DNA of 64,000 bases from the NCBI RefSeq assembly GCF_000210895.1, contig NC_015964.1:1571501-1635500 (forward strand), written 5' to 3'. The translations under genes were made by a program, and so were the position numbers. Positions 1-12,141 of the stretch are shown piece after piece (within the stretch, counting starts at the first letter, position 1; each line of letters opens with the position of its first letter). The notes below the pieces were generated by a model that worked only from the letters and a program-made list of their open reading frames with translations, was not told where the DNA came from and did no database searches. Origin of the DNA: Haemophilus parainfluenzae T3T1 (lineage in GTDB: Bacteria > Pseudomonadota > Gammaproteobacteria > Enterobacterales > Pasteurellaceae).

Positions 1-2
1 AA

Positions 3-596
3 TGTTCGTTACTCGGCAAAATGCCGGGTGATGCATGGCAAAAATTTGCTAACTTGCGCGCTTACTACGGTTATATGTGGGGCTATCCAGGCAAAAAATT
101 ATTATTCATGGGTAATGAATTTGCTCAAGGTCGTGAATGGAATTATGAAGAAAGTTTGGATTGGTTCTTACTTGATGAAAATCATGGTGGTCCATGGCAT
201 AAAGGCGTATTGCAATTAGTTAAAGATTTGAACGGCGTTTATCAAAACAATACACCGCTCTTTGAATTAGACGGCGAACCTGAAGGGTTTGATTGGTTAG
301 TGGTGGACGATGCGGAAAATTCAGTCTTTGCTTTTGAACGTAAAAGCAGTAATGGCGAACGCATTATTGTGATCAGTAACTTCACACCTGTGCCACGCGA
401 AGGTTATCGCATTGGGGTTAATGCAGCGGGTGAATACGAAGAAATTTTGAATACTGACTCAATGTATTATCAAGGTTCAAATGTAGGTAATTTCGGCTTG
501 GTAGAAAGCGAAGTGATCGCAAGTCACGGACGTGACAATTCGATTAGCGTGACCATTCCGCCACTCGCAACAATCTATTTAAAATATAAAGCATAA
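3..596 (+). CDS. glgB: 1,4-alpha-glucan branching enzyme, C-terminal part (partial)
   Basis: This is the last 197 codons of glycogen branching enzyme; the start lies left of the window. The frame is open from base 3, reading [19 protein letters not shown], so the methionine at base 21 is internal. The stretch [17 protein letters not shown] followed by the beta-sandwich tail is diagnostic of GlgB in GH13. The enzyme makes the alpha-1,6 branches of glycogen in the cytoplasm. The stop lies 17 bases before glgX, so this is the first visible gene of a glgBXCAP operon. The catalytic residues are upstream of the window and cannot be checked. Confidence 0.95.
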   Translation, partial: CSLLGKMPGDAWQKFANLRAYYGYMWGYPGKKLLFMGNEFAQGREWNYEESLDWFLLDENHGGPWHKGVLQLVKDLNGVYQNNTPLFELDGEPEGFDWLVVDDAENSVFAFERKSSNGERIIVISNFTPVPREGYRIGVNAAGEYEEILNTDSMYYQGSNVGNFGLVESEVIASHGRDNSISVTIPPLATIYLKYKA

Positions 597-613
597 CAAT
601 AGCGAAGAACACG

Positions 614-2605
614 ATGTTTAGTATTTATAACAATGGTAAACCTTCCCCAATGGGATATTCGCAAACGCTGGAAAACGGAGTAAAAATTTCTAATTTTGCG
701 CTGTTTTCTAGTGCGGCGGATGCTATTGAACTTTGCTTGTTCCGTGATGGCAAAGAAAGCCGTTTTGCTATGAGCAGAAGCGATGATATTTGGCATGTGG
801 CAATTAAAGGCGTTGAGTTAAATGATGAGTATGCGTTCAGAATCACTGGCAAAAATGACCGCACTTTAGCTAATCCGCAAAAGTTAATGCTTGATCCTTA
901 TGGCAAAGCAGTAAGCCATAAACCAGATTTAAGTTCATCAGAAGCCCGTTCGATTTTTTTATTAAATGATGAACGAGATAATGCAACAGTTGCACCTAAA
1001 GGTCGCATTGTGGATGAACATTTTGATTGGTCAGGGGATTGCAAACCGTCTATTCCTTGGGCTCAAACGATTGTATATGAACTAAATGTTAAAGGGTTTA
1101 GCCAATTAAATTCCTGTATTCCAGAAAATATTCGGGGCACTTATGCGGCGTTAGCTCACCCTGAAAATATTGCGTATTTTAAATCATTGGGTATTACCAG
1201 CCTTGAATTGCTTCCAGTGAACTTCTTCATTGATGAACCGCATTTGCAAGAAAAAGGATTACGTAATTATTGGGGCTACAATCCACTAGCCATGTTTGCT
1301 TTAGAACCGAGTTACGCAGCTGATCAAAAACACCCGTTGAACGAGTTTAAGAGCATGGTGAAAGCCTTGCATCAAGCGGGCATTGAAGTGATTTTAGATG
1401 TCGTATTTAACCATACGGCTGAATCGGAAAAAACATTTCCGACATTTTGTCAGCGCGGTATTGATGATAAAACCTATTACTGGCAAAACGAGCAAGGTGA
1501 TTATACGAACTGGACAGGCTGCGGCAATATGCTCAATCTTGCCAATGATGTCACTCGCAAATGGGTATTAGATTGCTTACGTTATTGGGTAACTGAATGC
1601 CATGTAGATGGTTTCCGTTTTGATTTAGCCACCGTGCTTGGTCGTGAAACACCTGATTTCAATCCGAATGCACTATTGTTTGCGGAAATGGAACGGGATG
1701 ACGTTCTACAACAAATTAAATTAATTGCTGAACCTTGGGATATTGGTCATTACGGCTATCAAGTCGGGTATTTCCCCGCTTATTTCTCTCAATGGAATGA
1801 TCGTTTCCGTGATGATATGTGCCGTTTTTGGTTATGGCAAAGTGGTGAAGTGGGCGCCTTTGCAGAGCGTTTTGCGGGCTCTAGCGATATCTTTAACCGC
1901 GAAGGTCGATTACCACATGGCAGCTTGAATTTCATTACAGCCCATGATGGTTTTACGTTGCGAGATTTAGTGAGCTATAACCATAAACACAATGAAGCTA
2001 ACGGTGAAGAGAACCGTGACGGACGGAATGAAAATTATAGTTACAATCATGGAATTGAAGGTTCTCAACTCGATTTAGCAGATGAATGGCAAAGTGCGGT
2101 CGAAAATAACCGTGTTTTATCAGAAAAAGGCTTGTTAGGCTCTTTATTACTGGCAAATGGTGTACCCATGCTGCTTGCTGGAGATGAGTTCGGCAATAGC
2201 CAATATGGCAATAACAATGCCTATTGCCAAGATAACGAAATTACCTGGTTAAAGTGGGATGATTTTAACCAAACCTTATTTGACTTCACCAAGCAAACCA
2301 TTGCATTACGAAAAAAAATTCAAAGTTTGCAGCAGGACGCTTGGTGGTCGGATGAAAATGTCGCGTGGTTGAATTGTGGTGGAAACCCGATGACCCTAGA
2401 CGATTGGCATAATCGGGAAAGAAAAGCCTTACAAGTGATGTTGGATGGTCGCTACCTTTTCTTAATTAATGCAAAAACTGAAGCGCAATCTTTTTATTTA
2501 CCAAATGGAAGATGGAAAAAGATTGCAGAAATTGGAAACAGAGTGATTCAACAATGTGATGTGAGTGGTGTGGCATTTGAAGTGTTGGAACATATGGAGG
2601 ATTAA
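614..2605 (+). CDS. glgX: Glycogen debranching enzyme
   Basis: This 663-residue GH13 debranching enzyme removes alpha-1,6 branches from limit dextrin left by phosphorylase. An N-terminal carbohydrate-binding module is followed by a TIM barrel. The catalytic nucleophile is Asp337 in DGFRFDLA, the acid/base Glu373 in LIAEPWD, and the transition-state Asp445 in TAHDGFTL. The following SYNHKHNEANGEENRDG is typical of GlgX. The ATG lies 17 bases after the glgB stop, and the stop precedes the glgC start by only a few bases, so the genes are probably co-transcribed. The length is normal for the family and no frameshift is seen. Confidence 0.96.
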   Translation: MFSIYNNGKPSPMGYSQTLENGVKISNFALFSSAADAIELCLFRDGKESRFAMSRSDDIWHVAIKGVELNDEYAFRITGKNDRTLANPQKLMLDPYGKAVSHKPDLSSSEARSIFLLNDERDNATVAPKGRIVDEHFDWSGDCKPSIPWAQTIVYELNVKGFSQLNSCIPENIRGTYAALAHPENIAYFKSLGITSLELLPVNFFIDEPHLQEKGLRNYWGYNPLAMFALEPSYAADQKHPLNEFKSMVKALHQAGIEVILDVVFNHTAESEKTFPTFCQRGIDDKTYYWQNEQGDYTNWTGCGNMLNLANDVTRKWVLDCLRYWVTECHVDGFRFDLATVLGRETPDFNPNALLFAEMERDDVLQQIKLIAEPWDIGHYGYQVGYFPAYFSQWNDRFRDDMCRFWLWQSGEVGAFAERFAGSSDIFNREGRLPHGSLNFITAHDGFTLRDLVSYNHKHNEANGEENRDGRNENYSYNHGIEGSQLDLADEWQSAVENNRVLSEKGLLGSLLLANGVPMLLAGDEFGNSQYGNNNAYCQDNEITWLKWDDFNQTLFDFTKQTIALRKKIQSLQQDAWWSDENVAWLNCGGNPMTLDDWHNRERKALQVMLDGRYLFLINAKTEAQSFYLPNGRWKKIAEIGNRVIQQCDVSGVAFEVLEHMED

Positions 2606-2609
2606 AACT

Positions 2610-3920
2610 ATGGAGTTTGTTATGAAAAGTGATCTTAATAAATATGAATTGGTTAAAGATACTTTAGTGCTTATTTTAGCCGGTGGTCGTGGTTCTCGTT
2701 TACATGAATTAACAGATAAACGTGCGAAACCTGCATTATATTTCGGCGGTAATCGTCGCATTATTGACTTTGCGCTTTCCAACTGTATTAACTCCGGTCT
2801 TAATCGCATCGGTGTCGTGACTCAATATGCCGCTCACTCTTTATTACGCCACTTACAAACAGGTTGGTCATTCCTACCACAAGAGCGCGGTGAGTTCGTT
2901 GATATGTTACCGGCTCGTCAACAAATTGATGATTCTACTTGGTACCGTGGTACAGCGGATGCGGTGTATCAAAATATGGCGATTATTCGCAATCACTATC
3001 GTCCAAAATACATTTTGATTCTTGCAGGCGACCATATTTATAAACAAGATTACAGTGTCATGTTGATGGATCACGTGAGAAGTGGAGCAAAATGTACAGT
3101 AGGCTGTATTGAGGTACCACGTTCTGAAGCCAGTGAATTTGGTGTCATGGCGGTAAACGAAAACCTTAAAGTGAAAGCCTTCGTTGAAAAACCAAAAGAT
3201 CCACCTGCCATGGTGGGTAAACCAGATACGTCGCTAGCCTCTATGGGGATCTACGTGTTTGATGCTGAGTATCTCTATAAAATGCTTGATAGAGAAGTGA
3301 ATACCCCTTGCACATCTCATGACTTTGGTAAAGATGTTTTGCCAAAATGCTTGGAAGAAGGCGTGCTTTATGCGCATCCATTTAGCCGTTCTTGTATGGG
3401 CCGAAACACTGAAGGTGAAATTTACTGGCGTGATGTGGGTACACTCGATAGTTTCTGGCAAGCGAATATCGATTTAGTTTCAGAGCATCCACAATTAGAT
3501 ATTTATGATCAAAGTTGGCCAATTCGTGGTAATCCAGTGCAGGCTTATCCATCTAAATTCTTCTATAAAAAAGCGAATGTCAAACCGGTAGATAACTCGC
3601 TTATCGGTGGTGGCTGTGTGATTACGGATGCATCTATTAGTAATTCAGTGTTGTTTGATAGAGTCAAAATTGATGAAGACTCTTCTGTGGATCACTGTGT
3701 CGTGTTACCGCAAGTACAAATTGGTAAAAATTGTACATTAAAAGATTGTATTATTGATCGCCATTGTATTATTCCAGATGGTATGGAAATCGGTGTGGAT
3801 AAAGCCCTTGACAGTAAACGCTTCCGTGTGAGTTCTACCGGTAAAGTTGTACTTGTAACCTCAACGATGTTGAAAAAATTGCAAGGCGAAGAAGTCACTA
3901 ACGAAGAACATTTGGATTAA
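2610..3920 (+). CDS. glgC: Glucose-1-phosphate adenylyltransferase (ADP-glucose pyrophosphorylase)
   Basis: GlgC makes ADP-glucose from ATP and glucose-1-phosphate, the committed step of bacterial glycogen synthesis. The nucleotide-binding motif LILAGGRGSRLHELT is near the N-terminus, RAKPALYFGG follows, and a left-handed beta-helix lies at the C-terminus. The open frame extends upstream to 2565, but the start at 2610 is preferred: GGAGG at 2596-2600 is 9 bases upstream, and family proteins start shortly before the ILAGGRG motif. An ATG at 2622 is a possible alternative. The start is 4 bases after the glgX stop. A Haemophilus uptake signal overlaps the stop at 3920-3928. Confidence 0.95.
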   Translation: MEFVMKSDLNKYELVKDTLVLILAGGRGSRLHELTDKRAKPALYFGGNRRIIDFALSNCINSGLNRIGVVTQYAAHSLLRHLQTGWSFLPQERGEFVDMLPARQQIDDSTWYRGTADAVYQNMAIIRNHYRPKYILILAGDHIYKQDYSVMLMDHVRSGAKCTVGCIEVPRSEASEFGVMAVNENLKVKAFVEKPKDPPAMVGKPDTSLASMGIYVFDAEYLYKMLDREVNTPCTSHDFGKDVLPKCLEEGVLYAHPFSRSCMGRNTEGEIYWRDVGTLDSFWQANIDLVSEHPQLDIYDQSWPIRGNPVQAYPSKFFYKKANVKPVDNSLIGGGCVITDASISNSVLFDRVKIDEDSSVDHCVVLPQVQIGKNCTLKDCIIDRHCIIPDGMEIGVDKALDSKRFRVSSTGKVVLVTSTMLKKLQGEEVTNEEHLD

Positions 3921-3961
3921 AGTGCGGTCAATTTTGATAGTATTTTAAGTGAAGTAAAAAG

Positions 3962-3992
3962 ATTGTGCTGTTATCAATGACAGCACAATTTT
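3962..3992 (+). terminator. Hairpin between glgC and glgA
   Basis: A perfect 10-bp stem, ATTGTGCTGT (3962-3971) with ACAGCACAAT (3980-3989), has an 8-base loop and a short run of four T. The T run is weak, so this could be a partial terminator or an mRNA-stability hairpin that lets glgA be expressed at a different level from glgC. Confidence 0.55.
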
Positions 3993-4010
3993 AAGTATAA
4001 AAGGAAAATT

Positions 4011-5450
4011 ATGAGAGTTTTACATGTTTGCTCGGAGCTGTATCCCTTACTCAAAACTGGCGGACTTGCCGATGTTTTAGGGGCATTGCCTTTTGCACAA
4101 AAAGAAATTGGTATTGATGCACGTATTTTATTGCCGGCTTATCCAAAAATTTCAGCGGGTATTGAGAATACACATGTCGTGACAGAATTTGATAATTTTG
4201 CAGGCCATGTTGTATTACGTTATGGCGAATACAATGGCGTGGGGATTTATCTGATTGATGCACCACATCTCTATTGGCGAGAAGGGAATCCTTATCATGA
4301 TACCGATTACAACGATTATGCTGATAACTATAAACGCTTTGCTTTATTAGGCTGGGTGGGGGCAGAGCTTGCGACAGGCTTAGATAGCTGGTGGCGAGCT
4401 GAAGTAGTGCATGCTCATGATTGGCATGCTGGCTTAGCCGCCGCTTATCTCTTTAATAAAGGTCGTCCTGCAAAATCAGTATTTACGATTCATAACCTGG
4501 CATATCAAGGACAATTTGCCCACCGTCATTTACATGAAATTGGATTGCCAGAAGGGATGTTCCATGTTGATGGTTTAGAGTTATTTGGCCAAATTTCATA
4601 TTTGAAAGCAGGTCTCTATTATTCTGATATGGTCACAGCAGTGAGTCCAACTTATGCGAAAGAAATCACTACACCAGACTTTGCTTATGGCTTGCAAGGC
4701 TTATTAACAGGCCTACGTGAAGCGGGTAAGTTGACAGGTATTTTAAATGGGGTGGATCAAGGAATTTGGCACCCAAGCTGTGATCCTTATATTAAGCATC
4801 ACTATAAATTAAAATCCATCGCAGGTAAGAAGAAAAATAAAGCCGATTTACAAGCTTATTTCAATCTACCGCAACAGCCAGATGCACCAATATTTGTGAT
4901 GGTAACACGCTTAACGGAACAAAAAGGCGTGGATTTATTGATTGCGACAGCAGATGAAATTGTGAAACAAGGCGGACAATTAGCGATTCTTGGTTCCGGT
5001 GCTAAACATTTGGAAGAGGGAATTTGCCAATTAGCACAACGTTACCCAGAAAATATTTCAGTAAAAATTGGCTATGACGAAGCACTTTCACATTTAATGG
5101 TTGCAGGTGGTGATGTCATTTTAGTACCAAGCCGTTTTGAACCTTGTGGATTAACTCAATTGTATGGCTTGCAATATGGTACTTTACCGCTTGTTCGTGC
5201 AACAGGAGGATTAGCCGATACTGTCACGAACAGTACAAGTGAAACCATTAAAGAGCGTACCGCAACAGGCTTTGTATTCCAAAAAGCCGAAGCAGATGAT
5301 TTACGAAACGCTATCCAACATGCTTTTGCATTATGGCAAAAACAACGTGTTTGGGCGATGGTTCGTAATAACGCCATGGCACAGGACTTTAGTTGGAAAA
5401 ATGCCGCCGCTCAATATGAGCAGCTTTATTTAAGCATTTTAAACCAATAA
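4011..5450 (+). CDS. glgA: Glycogen synthase (ADP-glucose type)
   Basis: This 479-residue GT5 glycosyltransferase extends alpha-1,4-glucan chains using the ADP-glucose made by GlgC. The ADP-glucose loop KTGGLADVLGALP is at residues 15-27. The C-terminal Rossmann domain contains VTRLTEQKGVDLL and the EX7E-type stretch RFEPCGLTQLYGLQYG. AAAGGAAAA lies just upstream of the ATG. The length matches the family. It follows glgC after a 90-base spacer that holds an uptake signal and a hairpin, so its expression may be partly uncoupled from the upstream genes. Confidence 0.96.
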   Translation: MRVLHVCSELYPLLKTGGLADVLGALPFAQKEIGIDARILLPAYPKISAGIENTHVVTEFDNFAGHVVLRYGEYNGVGIYLIDAPHLYWREGNPYHDTDYNDYADNYKRFALLGWVGAELATGLDSWWRAEVVHAHDWHAGLAAAYLFNKGRPAKSVFTIHNLAYQGQFAHRHLHEIGLPEGMFHVDGLELFGQISYLKAGLYYSDMVTAVSPTYAKEITTPDFAYGLQGLLTGLREAGKLTGILNGVDQGIWHPSCDPYIKHHYKLKSIAGKKKNKADLQAYFNLPQQPDAPIFVMVTRLTEQKGVDLLIATADEIVKQGGQLAILGSGAKHLEEGICQLAQRYPENISVKIGYDEALSHLMVAGGDVILVPSRFEPCGLTQLYGLQYGTLPLVRATGGLADTVTNSTSETIKERTATGFVFQKAEADDLRNAIQHAFALWQKQRVWAMVRNNAMAQDFSWKNAAAQYEQLYLSILNQ

Positions 5451-5467
5451 TTCAATAGATTGACTCT

Positions 5468-5503
5468 CCCTTCAAAAATAATCGCCTTTGAAGGGGGATT
5501 TTT
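5468..5503 (+). terminator. Rho-independent terminator after glgA
   Basis: CCCTTCAAA (5468-5476) pairs with TTTGAAGGG (5487-5495) across a 10-base loop, followed by GGATTTTTG and a further T-rich run. It lies between glgA and glgP, so glgP may be transcribed partly by readthrough or from its own promoter. Confidence 0.75.
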
Positions 5504-5565
5504 GTTGTTTTTTTTCTAAAAAAGCTTAAAATTTGCGCGGTTTTTTTATTGAGGTTTTACATTCT

Positions 5566-8031
5566 ATGATCATGGACAATTTTGATTCGCCATTTCTCTA
5601 CAATCGACCAAGTCTTGATGTTGAAGGCGTGAAAAAAGCAATTGTTTATAAATTAATTTTCTTAATTGGTCGTTCACCAAAAGAGGCGAGTCAACGCGAC
5701 TGGTTAAATGCGACACTTCATGCAGTGCGTGATTTAGTGACTGAAGGCTGGATTACCACCGCTCGTCAATCTCGTGCAGAAGAAACTCGCCGTGTTTATT
5801 ATCTTTCTATGGAATTCTTAATCGGCCGTACACTTTCTAATGCGATGATCGCAGAAGGTATTTATGATGTGGCACAAAAAGCCTTGGCTGAATTAAATGT
5901 TGATTTAGAAGAGATTATTGAAAAAGAAGTAGATCCTGGTTTAGGTAATGGTGGTTTAGGTCGTCTTGCTGCTTGTTTTATGGACTCACTTGCAACGTTA
6001 GCGATTCCAGCAATGGGTTACGGTATTCGTTATGAATACGGTATGTTCCGTCAAAAAATTGAAAATGGCCAACAAGTTGAGCGCCCTGATGATTGGTTAG
6101 AAAAAGGGGCACCTTGGGAATTTATGCGTCCATCAAAACGTTTCAGTATTGATTTTGGTGGTCATATTTATTTTGAAGGCAAAAAATGTATTTGGAATCC
6201 GGCTGAAAAAGTGACCGCACTTGCATACGACCAAATGATCCCTGGCTATAAAAATGATTCAGCATCAACTTTACGTTTATGGTCTGCTCATGGCGGAGAG
6301 TCGTTCAATTTAGAAGAGTTTAACCGTGGTGATCACTTAGCGGCGGTAGCAACCCGTTCAGCTAACCAAAATCTTTCTCGCGTACTTTATCCGGATGATT
6401 CTACCTGGAATGGTCGTGAATTACGTTTACGTCAAGAGTACTTCTTAGTATCAGCGTCTTTACAAGATATTCTTCGTCGTCATTTTAGAACACATGGCAC
6501 GTTAGATAACTTAGCAGATAAAGTAGCGATCCACTTAAACGATACCCATCCAACATTAGCAATTCCTGAGTTAATGCGTATCTTAATCGATTTACATGGC
6601 TATTCATGGCAAAAGGCTTGGGATGTGACTCGTCGTATTTTCTCTTATACTTGCCATACTTTGATGTCTGAAGCATTAGAAACCTGGCCGGTAGAAATGA
6701 TGGCGAAAATCTTACCGCGTCACTTACAAATGATTTTTGAAATCAATGATCATTTCCTTGAATATGTGAAAACGTATGTCACGACTGATATGGACTTTAT
6801 CCGTCGTGTTTCACTTATCGAAGAAGGGTATCAACGTAAAGTGCGTATGGGATGGTTGTCCGTTGTTGGTTCTCATAAAGTGAACGGTGTTGCGGCAATT
6901 CACTCAGATCTTATGGTGACATCAACCTTTGCTGATTTTGCTCGTATCTATCCAGAACGTTTCACCAATGTAACAAACGGTGTGACACCGCGTCGTTGGC
7001 TTGCAGTAGCGAACCCGAAATTAGCGGCTTTATTTGATCAATATATTGGTTCTGAATGGCGTTGCGATCTAAGTCAAATTGAAAAACTTAAAGCGTTTGC
7101 AGATAAAGGTGAATTTAAGCGTGCTGTCGCAGATATCAAATACGATAACAAAGTGAAATTAGCACAATATGTGAAGAAAACACTTAACATCGATTTAGAT
7201 CCACACGCATTATTTGACGTTCAAGTAAAACGTATTCACGAATACAAACGTCAAATGCTTAATGTGTTACACATTATCGCTCGTTACAACGAAATGTTGG
7301 CGCACCCAGAAAAAGATTGGCAGCCACGCGTATTTATTTTAGCGGGTAAAGCGGCTTCGGCTTACTATGCGGCAAAACAAACCATTCGTTTAATTAACGA
7401 TGTCGCGAATGTCATCAATAACGATGAGCGCTTAAAAGGTCGTTTAAAAGTCGTATTTATCCCGAACTACAGCGTAAGTCTTGCACAATTAATCATTCCA
7501 GCAGCAGATATTTCTGAGCAAATCTCTCTTGCAGGAACAGAAGCATCAGGTACCAGTAACATGAAGTTTGCCTTAAATGGTGCGTTAACATTGGGTACGC
7601 TTGATGGTGCGAACGTTGAGATTTTAGATAACGTTGGTAAGGAGCATATCTTTATCTTTGGTAATACGGTTGAACAGGTTGAAGCATTACGTCGCGAAGG
7701 TTATCGTCCGTTTGATTATTATCAAAATGACGAGCAGTTACGTGAAGTCATTGACCAAATCATTCGTGGTGATTTCTCACCGGAAGAACCGAATCGTTAT
7801 CACTCTCTCATTCAAGGTTTACAATACCACGATTATTATCAATCCTTTGCTGATTTCCGCAGTTATGTGGAAGCGCAAAAAGCGGTAGATAAAAAATATC
7901 AAGATCGTGATGCATGGATAGCAAGTACCATTCAAAATATGGTGAACATGGGCTTCTTCTCATCAGACCGTACGATTCTTGAATATGCGAAAAATATTTG
8001 GAAAATTGAACCGTTAAAACTCGAGAAGTAA
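5566..8031 (+). CDS. glgP: Glycogen (maltodextrin-type) phosphorylase
   Basis: This GT35 enzyme releases glucose-1-phosphate from glycogen chain ends using phosphate and pyridoxal phosphate. The PLP lysine is residue 667 in [14 protein letters not shown], and [20 protein letters not shown] is the conserved N-terminal signature. The open frame begins at a TTG at 5533, but the start is placed at ATG 5566 (821 residues, [15 protein letters not shown]), with GAGG at 5551-5554 upstream. A second in-frame ATG at 5572 is possible. It completes the operon: synthesis genes first, breakdown gene last. It ends just before a strong terminator. Confidence 0.95.
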   Translation: MIMDNFDSPFLYNRPSLDVEGVKKAIVYKLIFLIGRSPKEASQRDWLNATLHAVRDLVTEGWITTARQSRAEETRRVYYLSMEFLIGRTLSNAMIAEGIYDVAQKALAELNVDLEEIIEKEVDPGLGNGGLGRLAACFMDSLATLAIPAMGYGIRYEYGMFRQKIENGQQVERPDDWLEKGAPWEFMRPSKRFSIDFGGHIYFEGKKCIWNPAEKVTALAYDQMIPGYKNDSASTLRLWSAHGGESFNLEEFNRGDHLAAVATRSANQNLSRVLYPDDSTWNGRELRLRQEYFLVSASLQDILRRHFRTHGTLDNLADKVAIHLNDTHPTLAIPELMRILIDLHGYSWQKAWDVTRRIFSYTCHTLMSEALETWPVEMMAKILPRHLQMIFEINDHFLEYVKTYVTTDMDFIRRVSLIEEGYQRKVRMGWLSVVGSHKVNGVAAIHSDLMVTSTFADFARIYPERFTNVTNGVTPRRWLAVANPKLAALFDQYIGSEWRCDLSQIEKLKAFADKGEFKRAVADIKYDNKVKLAQYVKKTLNIDLDPHALFDVQVKRIHEYKRQMLNVLHIIARYNEMLAHPEKDWQPRVFILAGKAASAYYAAKQTIRLINDVANVINNDERLKGRLKVVFIPNYSVSLAQLIIPAADISEQISLAGTEASGTSNMKFALNGALTLGTLDGANVEILDNVGKEHIFIFGNTVEQVEALRREGYRPFDYYQNDEQLREVIDQIIRGDFSPEEPNRYHSLIQGLQYHDYYQSFADFRSYVEAQKAVDKKYQDRDAWIASTIQNMVNMGFFSSDRTILEYAKNIWKIEPLKLEK

Positions 8032-8050
8032 GTTCTTTTCCACTCATAGA

Positions 8051-8086
8051 AAACCCTGTCGGATTATTTCCACAGGGTTTCTTTTT
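8051..8086 (+). terminator. Rho-independent terminator after glgP
   Basis: AAACCCTGT (8051-8059) pairs with ACAGGGTTT (8072-8080), followed by CTTTTT. It closes the glycogen operon before ribH. Confidence 0.85.
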
Positions 8087-8136
8087 ATGCTAAAATCCAC
8101 CGTCAAATTTATTGTTCATTCAGATTAGGAAAAAGT

Positions 8137-8610
8137 ATGAAAGTTTTAGAAGGTGCGGTAGCTGCGCCAAATGCTAAAATCGCAGTGGTGATTGCTCGTT
8201 TTAACAGTTTTATTAATGAAAGTTTATTAGAAGGCGCGGTAGATGCATTAAAACGTATCGGCCAAGTGAAAGATGAGAATATCACAATCGTTCGAGCACC
8301 AGGTGCGTATGAACTTCCATTAGTAGCACGTCGTTTAGCTGAAAGCAAAAAATTTGATGCAATCGTGGCATTGGGTACGGTAATCCGTGGTGGTACAGCT
8401 CACTTTGAATATGTAGCGGGTGAAGCAAGTAGCGGTTTAGGTCAAGTAGCAATGCAAGCTGAAATTCCAGTAGCATTCGGTGTTTTAACAACTGAAAACA
8501 TTGAACAAGCTATCGAGCGCGCAGGTACTAAAGCGGGTAATAAAGGTGCAGAAGCAGCATTAACTGCACTTGAAATGGTGAACCTTTTACAACAAATTGA
8601 TGCGGCATAA
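8137..8610 (+). CDS. ribH: 6,7-dimethyl-8-ribityllumazine synthase
   Basis: Lumazine synthase condenses the 5-amino-ribitylaminouracil intermediate with dihydroxybutanone phosphate in riboflavin synthesis. The 157 residues have the usual length. Seen motifs are [17 protein letters not shown], the phosphate-binding region around [12 protein letters not shown] with the catalytic His89, and the [12 protein letters not shown] stretch. nusB starts 5 bases after the stop, the common ribH-nusB pairing. No flavin riboswitch is recognisable in the roughly 50 bases upstream. Confidence 0.96.
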   Translation: MKVLEGAVAAPNAKIAVVIARFNSFINESLLEGAVDALKRIGQVKDENITIVRAPGAYELPLVARRLAESKKFDAIVALGTVIRGGTAHFEYVAGEASSGLGQVAMQAEIPVAFGVLTTENIEQAIERAGTKAGNKGAEAALTALEMVNLLQQIDAA

Positions 8611-8615
8611 TTCCA

Positions 8616-9053
8616 ATGACAGAGAAAAAAGAACCTGTAAAAAAAGTATCGCCACGTCGTAGAGCGAGAGAATGTGCAGTCCAAGCTTTATATTCTTGGG
8701 CGCTCTCTGGTAACGCACCAGAACAAGTGGAACTCACTTTTGTGGTGGATCAAGATTTAAAAGGTGTGGATAAACCTTATTTTAGCCGCCTTTTCCGTCA
8801 AACTGTCGCGAATGTGGACTCTGTTGATTTTTCAATGAGCCATTATTTAGATCGCACATTGGATGAATTAGATCCGATTGAAAAAGCGATTTTACGTTTA
8901 GCGGTTTATGAACTTCAATTTGAGCCAGATGTACCGTATAAAGTGGCGATTAATGAGGCAATTGAAGTGGCGAAAGTGTTTGGTGCAGATGAAAGCCATA
9001 AATACATTAATGGTGTATTGGATAAAGTCGCTCCTGCATTAGGTCGCAAATAA
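8616..9053 (+). CDS. nusB: Transcription antitermination factor NusB
   Basis: NusB binds boxA RNA with S10 (NusE) and supports antitermination, chiefly of rRNA operons. The 145-residue all-helical protein shows [15 protein letters not shown] at the N-terminus and the [16 protein letters not shown] and [15 protein letters not shown] family blocks. It follows ribH by 5 bases and is followed by a terminator, so ribH-nusB is likely a bicistronic unit with partial readthrough to thiL. Confidence 0.96.
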   Translation: MTEKKEPVKKVSPRRRARECAVQALYSWALSGNAPEQVELTFVVDQDLKGVDKPYFSRLFRQTVANVDSVDFSMSHYLDRTLDELDPIEKAILRLAVYELQFEPDVPYKVAINEAIEVAKVFGADESHKYINGVLDKVAPALGRK

Positions 9054-9065
9054 TTATTCAAATGT

Positions 9066-9096
9066 AGGGTAGACAAATGTCTGCCCTTTGTTTTTT
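9066..9096 (+). terminator. Terminator between nusB and thiL
   Basis: AGGGTAGAC (9066-9074) pairs with GTCTGCCCT (9079-9087), with one T-G wobble, followed by a G and a run of six T at 9091-9096. It should separate nusB from thiL at least partly. The thiL start is only 15 bases downstream. Confidence 0.7.
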
Positions 9097-9110
9097 GGTG
9101 CGTAGATAAA

Positions 9111-10091
9111 ATGAGTACGGGTGAATTTGATCTTATAGGGCGATATTTCTCAATACAAAAAGGCACTCAACACTTTGTTGATTTTAGTATTGGGGATGAT
9201 TGTGCGATCACTCATATTCCTGAAGGCTATCAGCTTGCCATTACCACCGATACAATGGTCGAGGGCACGCATTTTTTATCTTCCATTTCTCCCCAAGATT
9301 TAGCGTATAAAGCTATCGCGACAAATCTAAGTGATTTAGCTGCTATGGGCGCGAAACCCGCTTGGATTTCTCTTGCACTCACATTACCTAAAGTTAATGA
9401 AAACTGGCTAAGCCAATTTAGTCAAAGCTTGTTTGATACATTAAATCAATATGATGTGACTTTAATTGGTGGTGATACAACAAAAGGCCCACTTTCTGTA
9501 ACTATTACGGCACAAGGTTTCGTACCAAAAGGAAAGGCTTTATTCCGACATAACGCGAAGGTTGGTGATTTAATTTATGTATCGGGCACGTTAGGTGATA
9601 GTGCGGCGGGTTTAAATTGGATCTTACAAGGTAAAAGTGCGGTCGATTTTGATACTGAATTTTTAGTAAAACGCCATTTTCATCCAACGCCACGCGTTGA
9701 ATTAGGTCAAGCCTTAGTGGATGTCGCGCATTCATGCATTGATATTTCAGATGGTCTTGTTGCCGATTTAGGACATATTTTAACGAGAAGCCAATGTTCA
9801 GCAGAGATTGAGTTATCTACCTTGCCTTTATCCACACCACTCAAAAAAACATATCGCTTAGAAAAGGCTGAAGCGTTTGCATTAAGTGGCGGGGAAGATT
9901 ATGAGCTTTGCTTTACGGTACCTGCAAATAAAAAGGCCGAGATTGAAAAGTTGTCCCAATTATTAAATGTACCTTGCACTTGTATCGGGAAAATCGTTCC
10001 GCAAAATAACAATCCGATTACTTTTTTTAAAGATGGACGTGTCATCAATTATCAAGCGCCCTCTGGTTTCGATCATTTTAAGGATAAATAA
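9111..10091 (+). CDS. thiL: Thiamine-monophosphate kinase
   Basis: ThiL phosphorylates thiamine monophosphate to the active cofactor thiamine diphosphate. The 326 residues fit the family. The N-terminal GEFDLIGRYF, the metal and ATP loops IGDDCAI and TTDTMVEGTHF, NLSDLAAMGAKP, GGDTTKGP and the later CIDISDGLVADLGH and SGGEDYELCF motifs are all present. The final A of its TAA stop is the first base of the pgpA ATG, so translation is coupled. Confidence 0.96.
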   Translation: MSTGEFDLIGRYFSIQKGTQHFVDFSIGDDCAITHIPEGYQLAITTDTMVEGTHFLSSISPQDLAYKAIATNLSDLAAMGAKPAWISLALTLPKVNENWLSQFSQSLFDTLNQYDVTLIGGDTTKGPLSVTITAQGFVPKGKALFRHNAKVGDLIYVSGTLGDSAAGLNWILQGKSAVDFDTEFLVKRHFHPTPRVELGQALVDVAHSCIDISDGLVADLGHILTRSQCSAEIELSTLPLSTPLKKTYRLEKAEAFALSGGEDYELCFTVPANKKAEIEKLSQLLNVPCTCIGKIVPQNNNPITFFKDGRVINYQAPSGFDHFKDK

Positions 10092-10578
10092 TGAATAGTT
10101 CACCTCTTGATAGAATTAGCTTAAAAAATCCAGTTCATTTACTTGCATTAGGTTTCGGTTCAGGACTCATTCGTCCTGCACCGGGTACATGGGGAAGTTT
10201 AGCCGGAACGATTTTAGGTTCGGCATTATTAGCTTGTCTTGGACTAAAAATCTTCCTAATTTTGACCGCACTTTGCTTTGCGCTTGGTTGTTATCTATGT
10301 CAAAAAACCGCAGATGATATGGGAGTTCATGATCACGGTTCCATTGTTTGGGATGAATTTGTTGGGGTATTTATCGTGTTAGCTGCGATTCCAACTTTAT
10401 CCTTGCCTTGGATTGTCATTGCCTTTGTATTGTTTCGTTTCTTCGATATTTTAAAACCTTATCCCATCCGTTATTTTGACCAAAAACTGGAAAGCGGTTT
10501 TGGGATTATGGTGGATGATGTTTTAGCGGCAGTCTATGCTGTTATCGTGATTGCGATATTACGTATCGTAGGCTTGCC

Positions 10579-10585
<7 letters not shown>
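10091..10585 (+). CDS. pgpA: Phosphatidylglycerophosphatase A
   Basis: This inner-membrane phosphatase converts phosphatidylglycerol phosphate to phosphatidylglycerol. The 164-residue protein has the family signature GLIRPAPGTWGSLAGT, the acidic HDHGSIVWDEFVGVF motif, and three to four hydrophobic segments. It overlaps thiL by one base at its start, and the next gene starts inside its last codons, giving a tightly packed thiL-pgpA-exporter cluster. Confidence 0.95.
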
Positions 10586-12035
<1,450 letters not shown>

Positions 12036-12072
12036 CGGTTGTCTTTGTTTTTTTAATACACTTACCATATAA

Positions 12073-12106
12073 AGGCACGCGCTTCTCAGCGGGTGCCTAT
12101 TTTTTA
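12073..12106 (+). terminator. Rho-independent terminator after dapB
   Basis: GGCAC (12074-12078) and CGCT (12080-12083) pair with AGCG (12088-12091) and GTGCC (12093-12097) with one G-G mismatch and a TCTC loop, followed by a T run to about 12106. Confidence 0.85.
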
Positions 12107-12141
12107 AGTAACTAGCAGTAATACCAAATAGAGGATAAATA

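Noticed and set aside
8087-8136. Flavin riboswitch upstream of ribH
   Set aside because: The spacer is only about 50 bases and has no matching conserved core.
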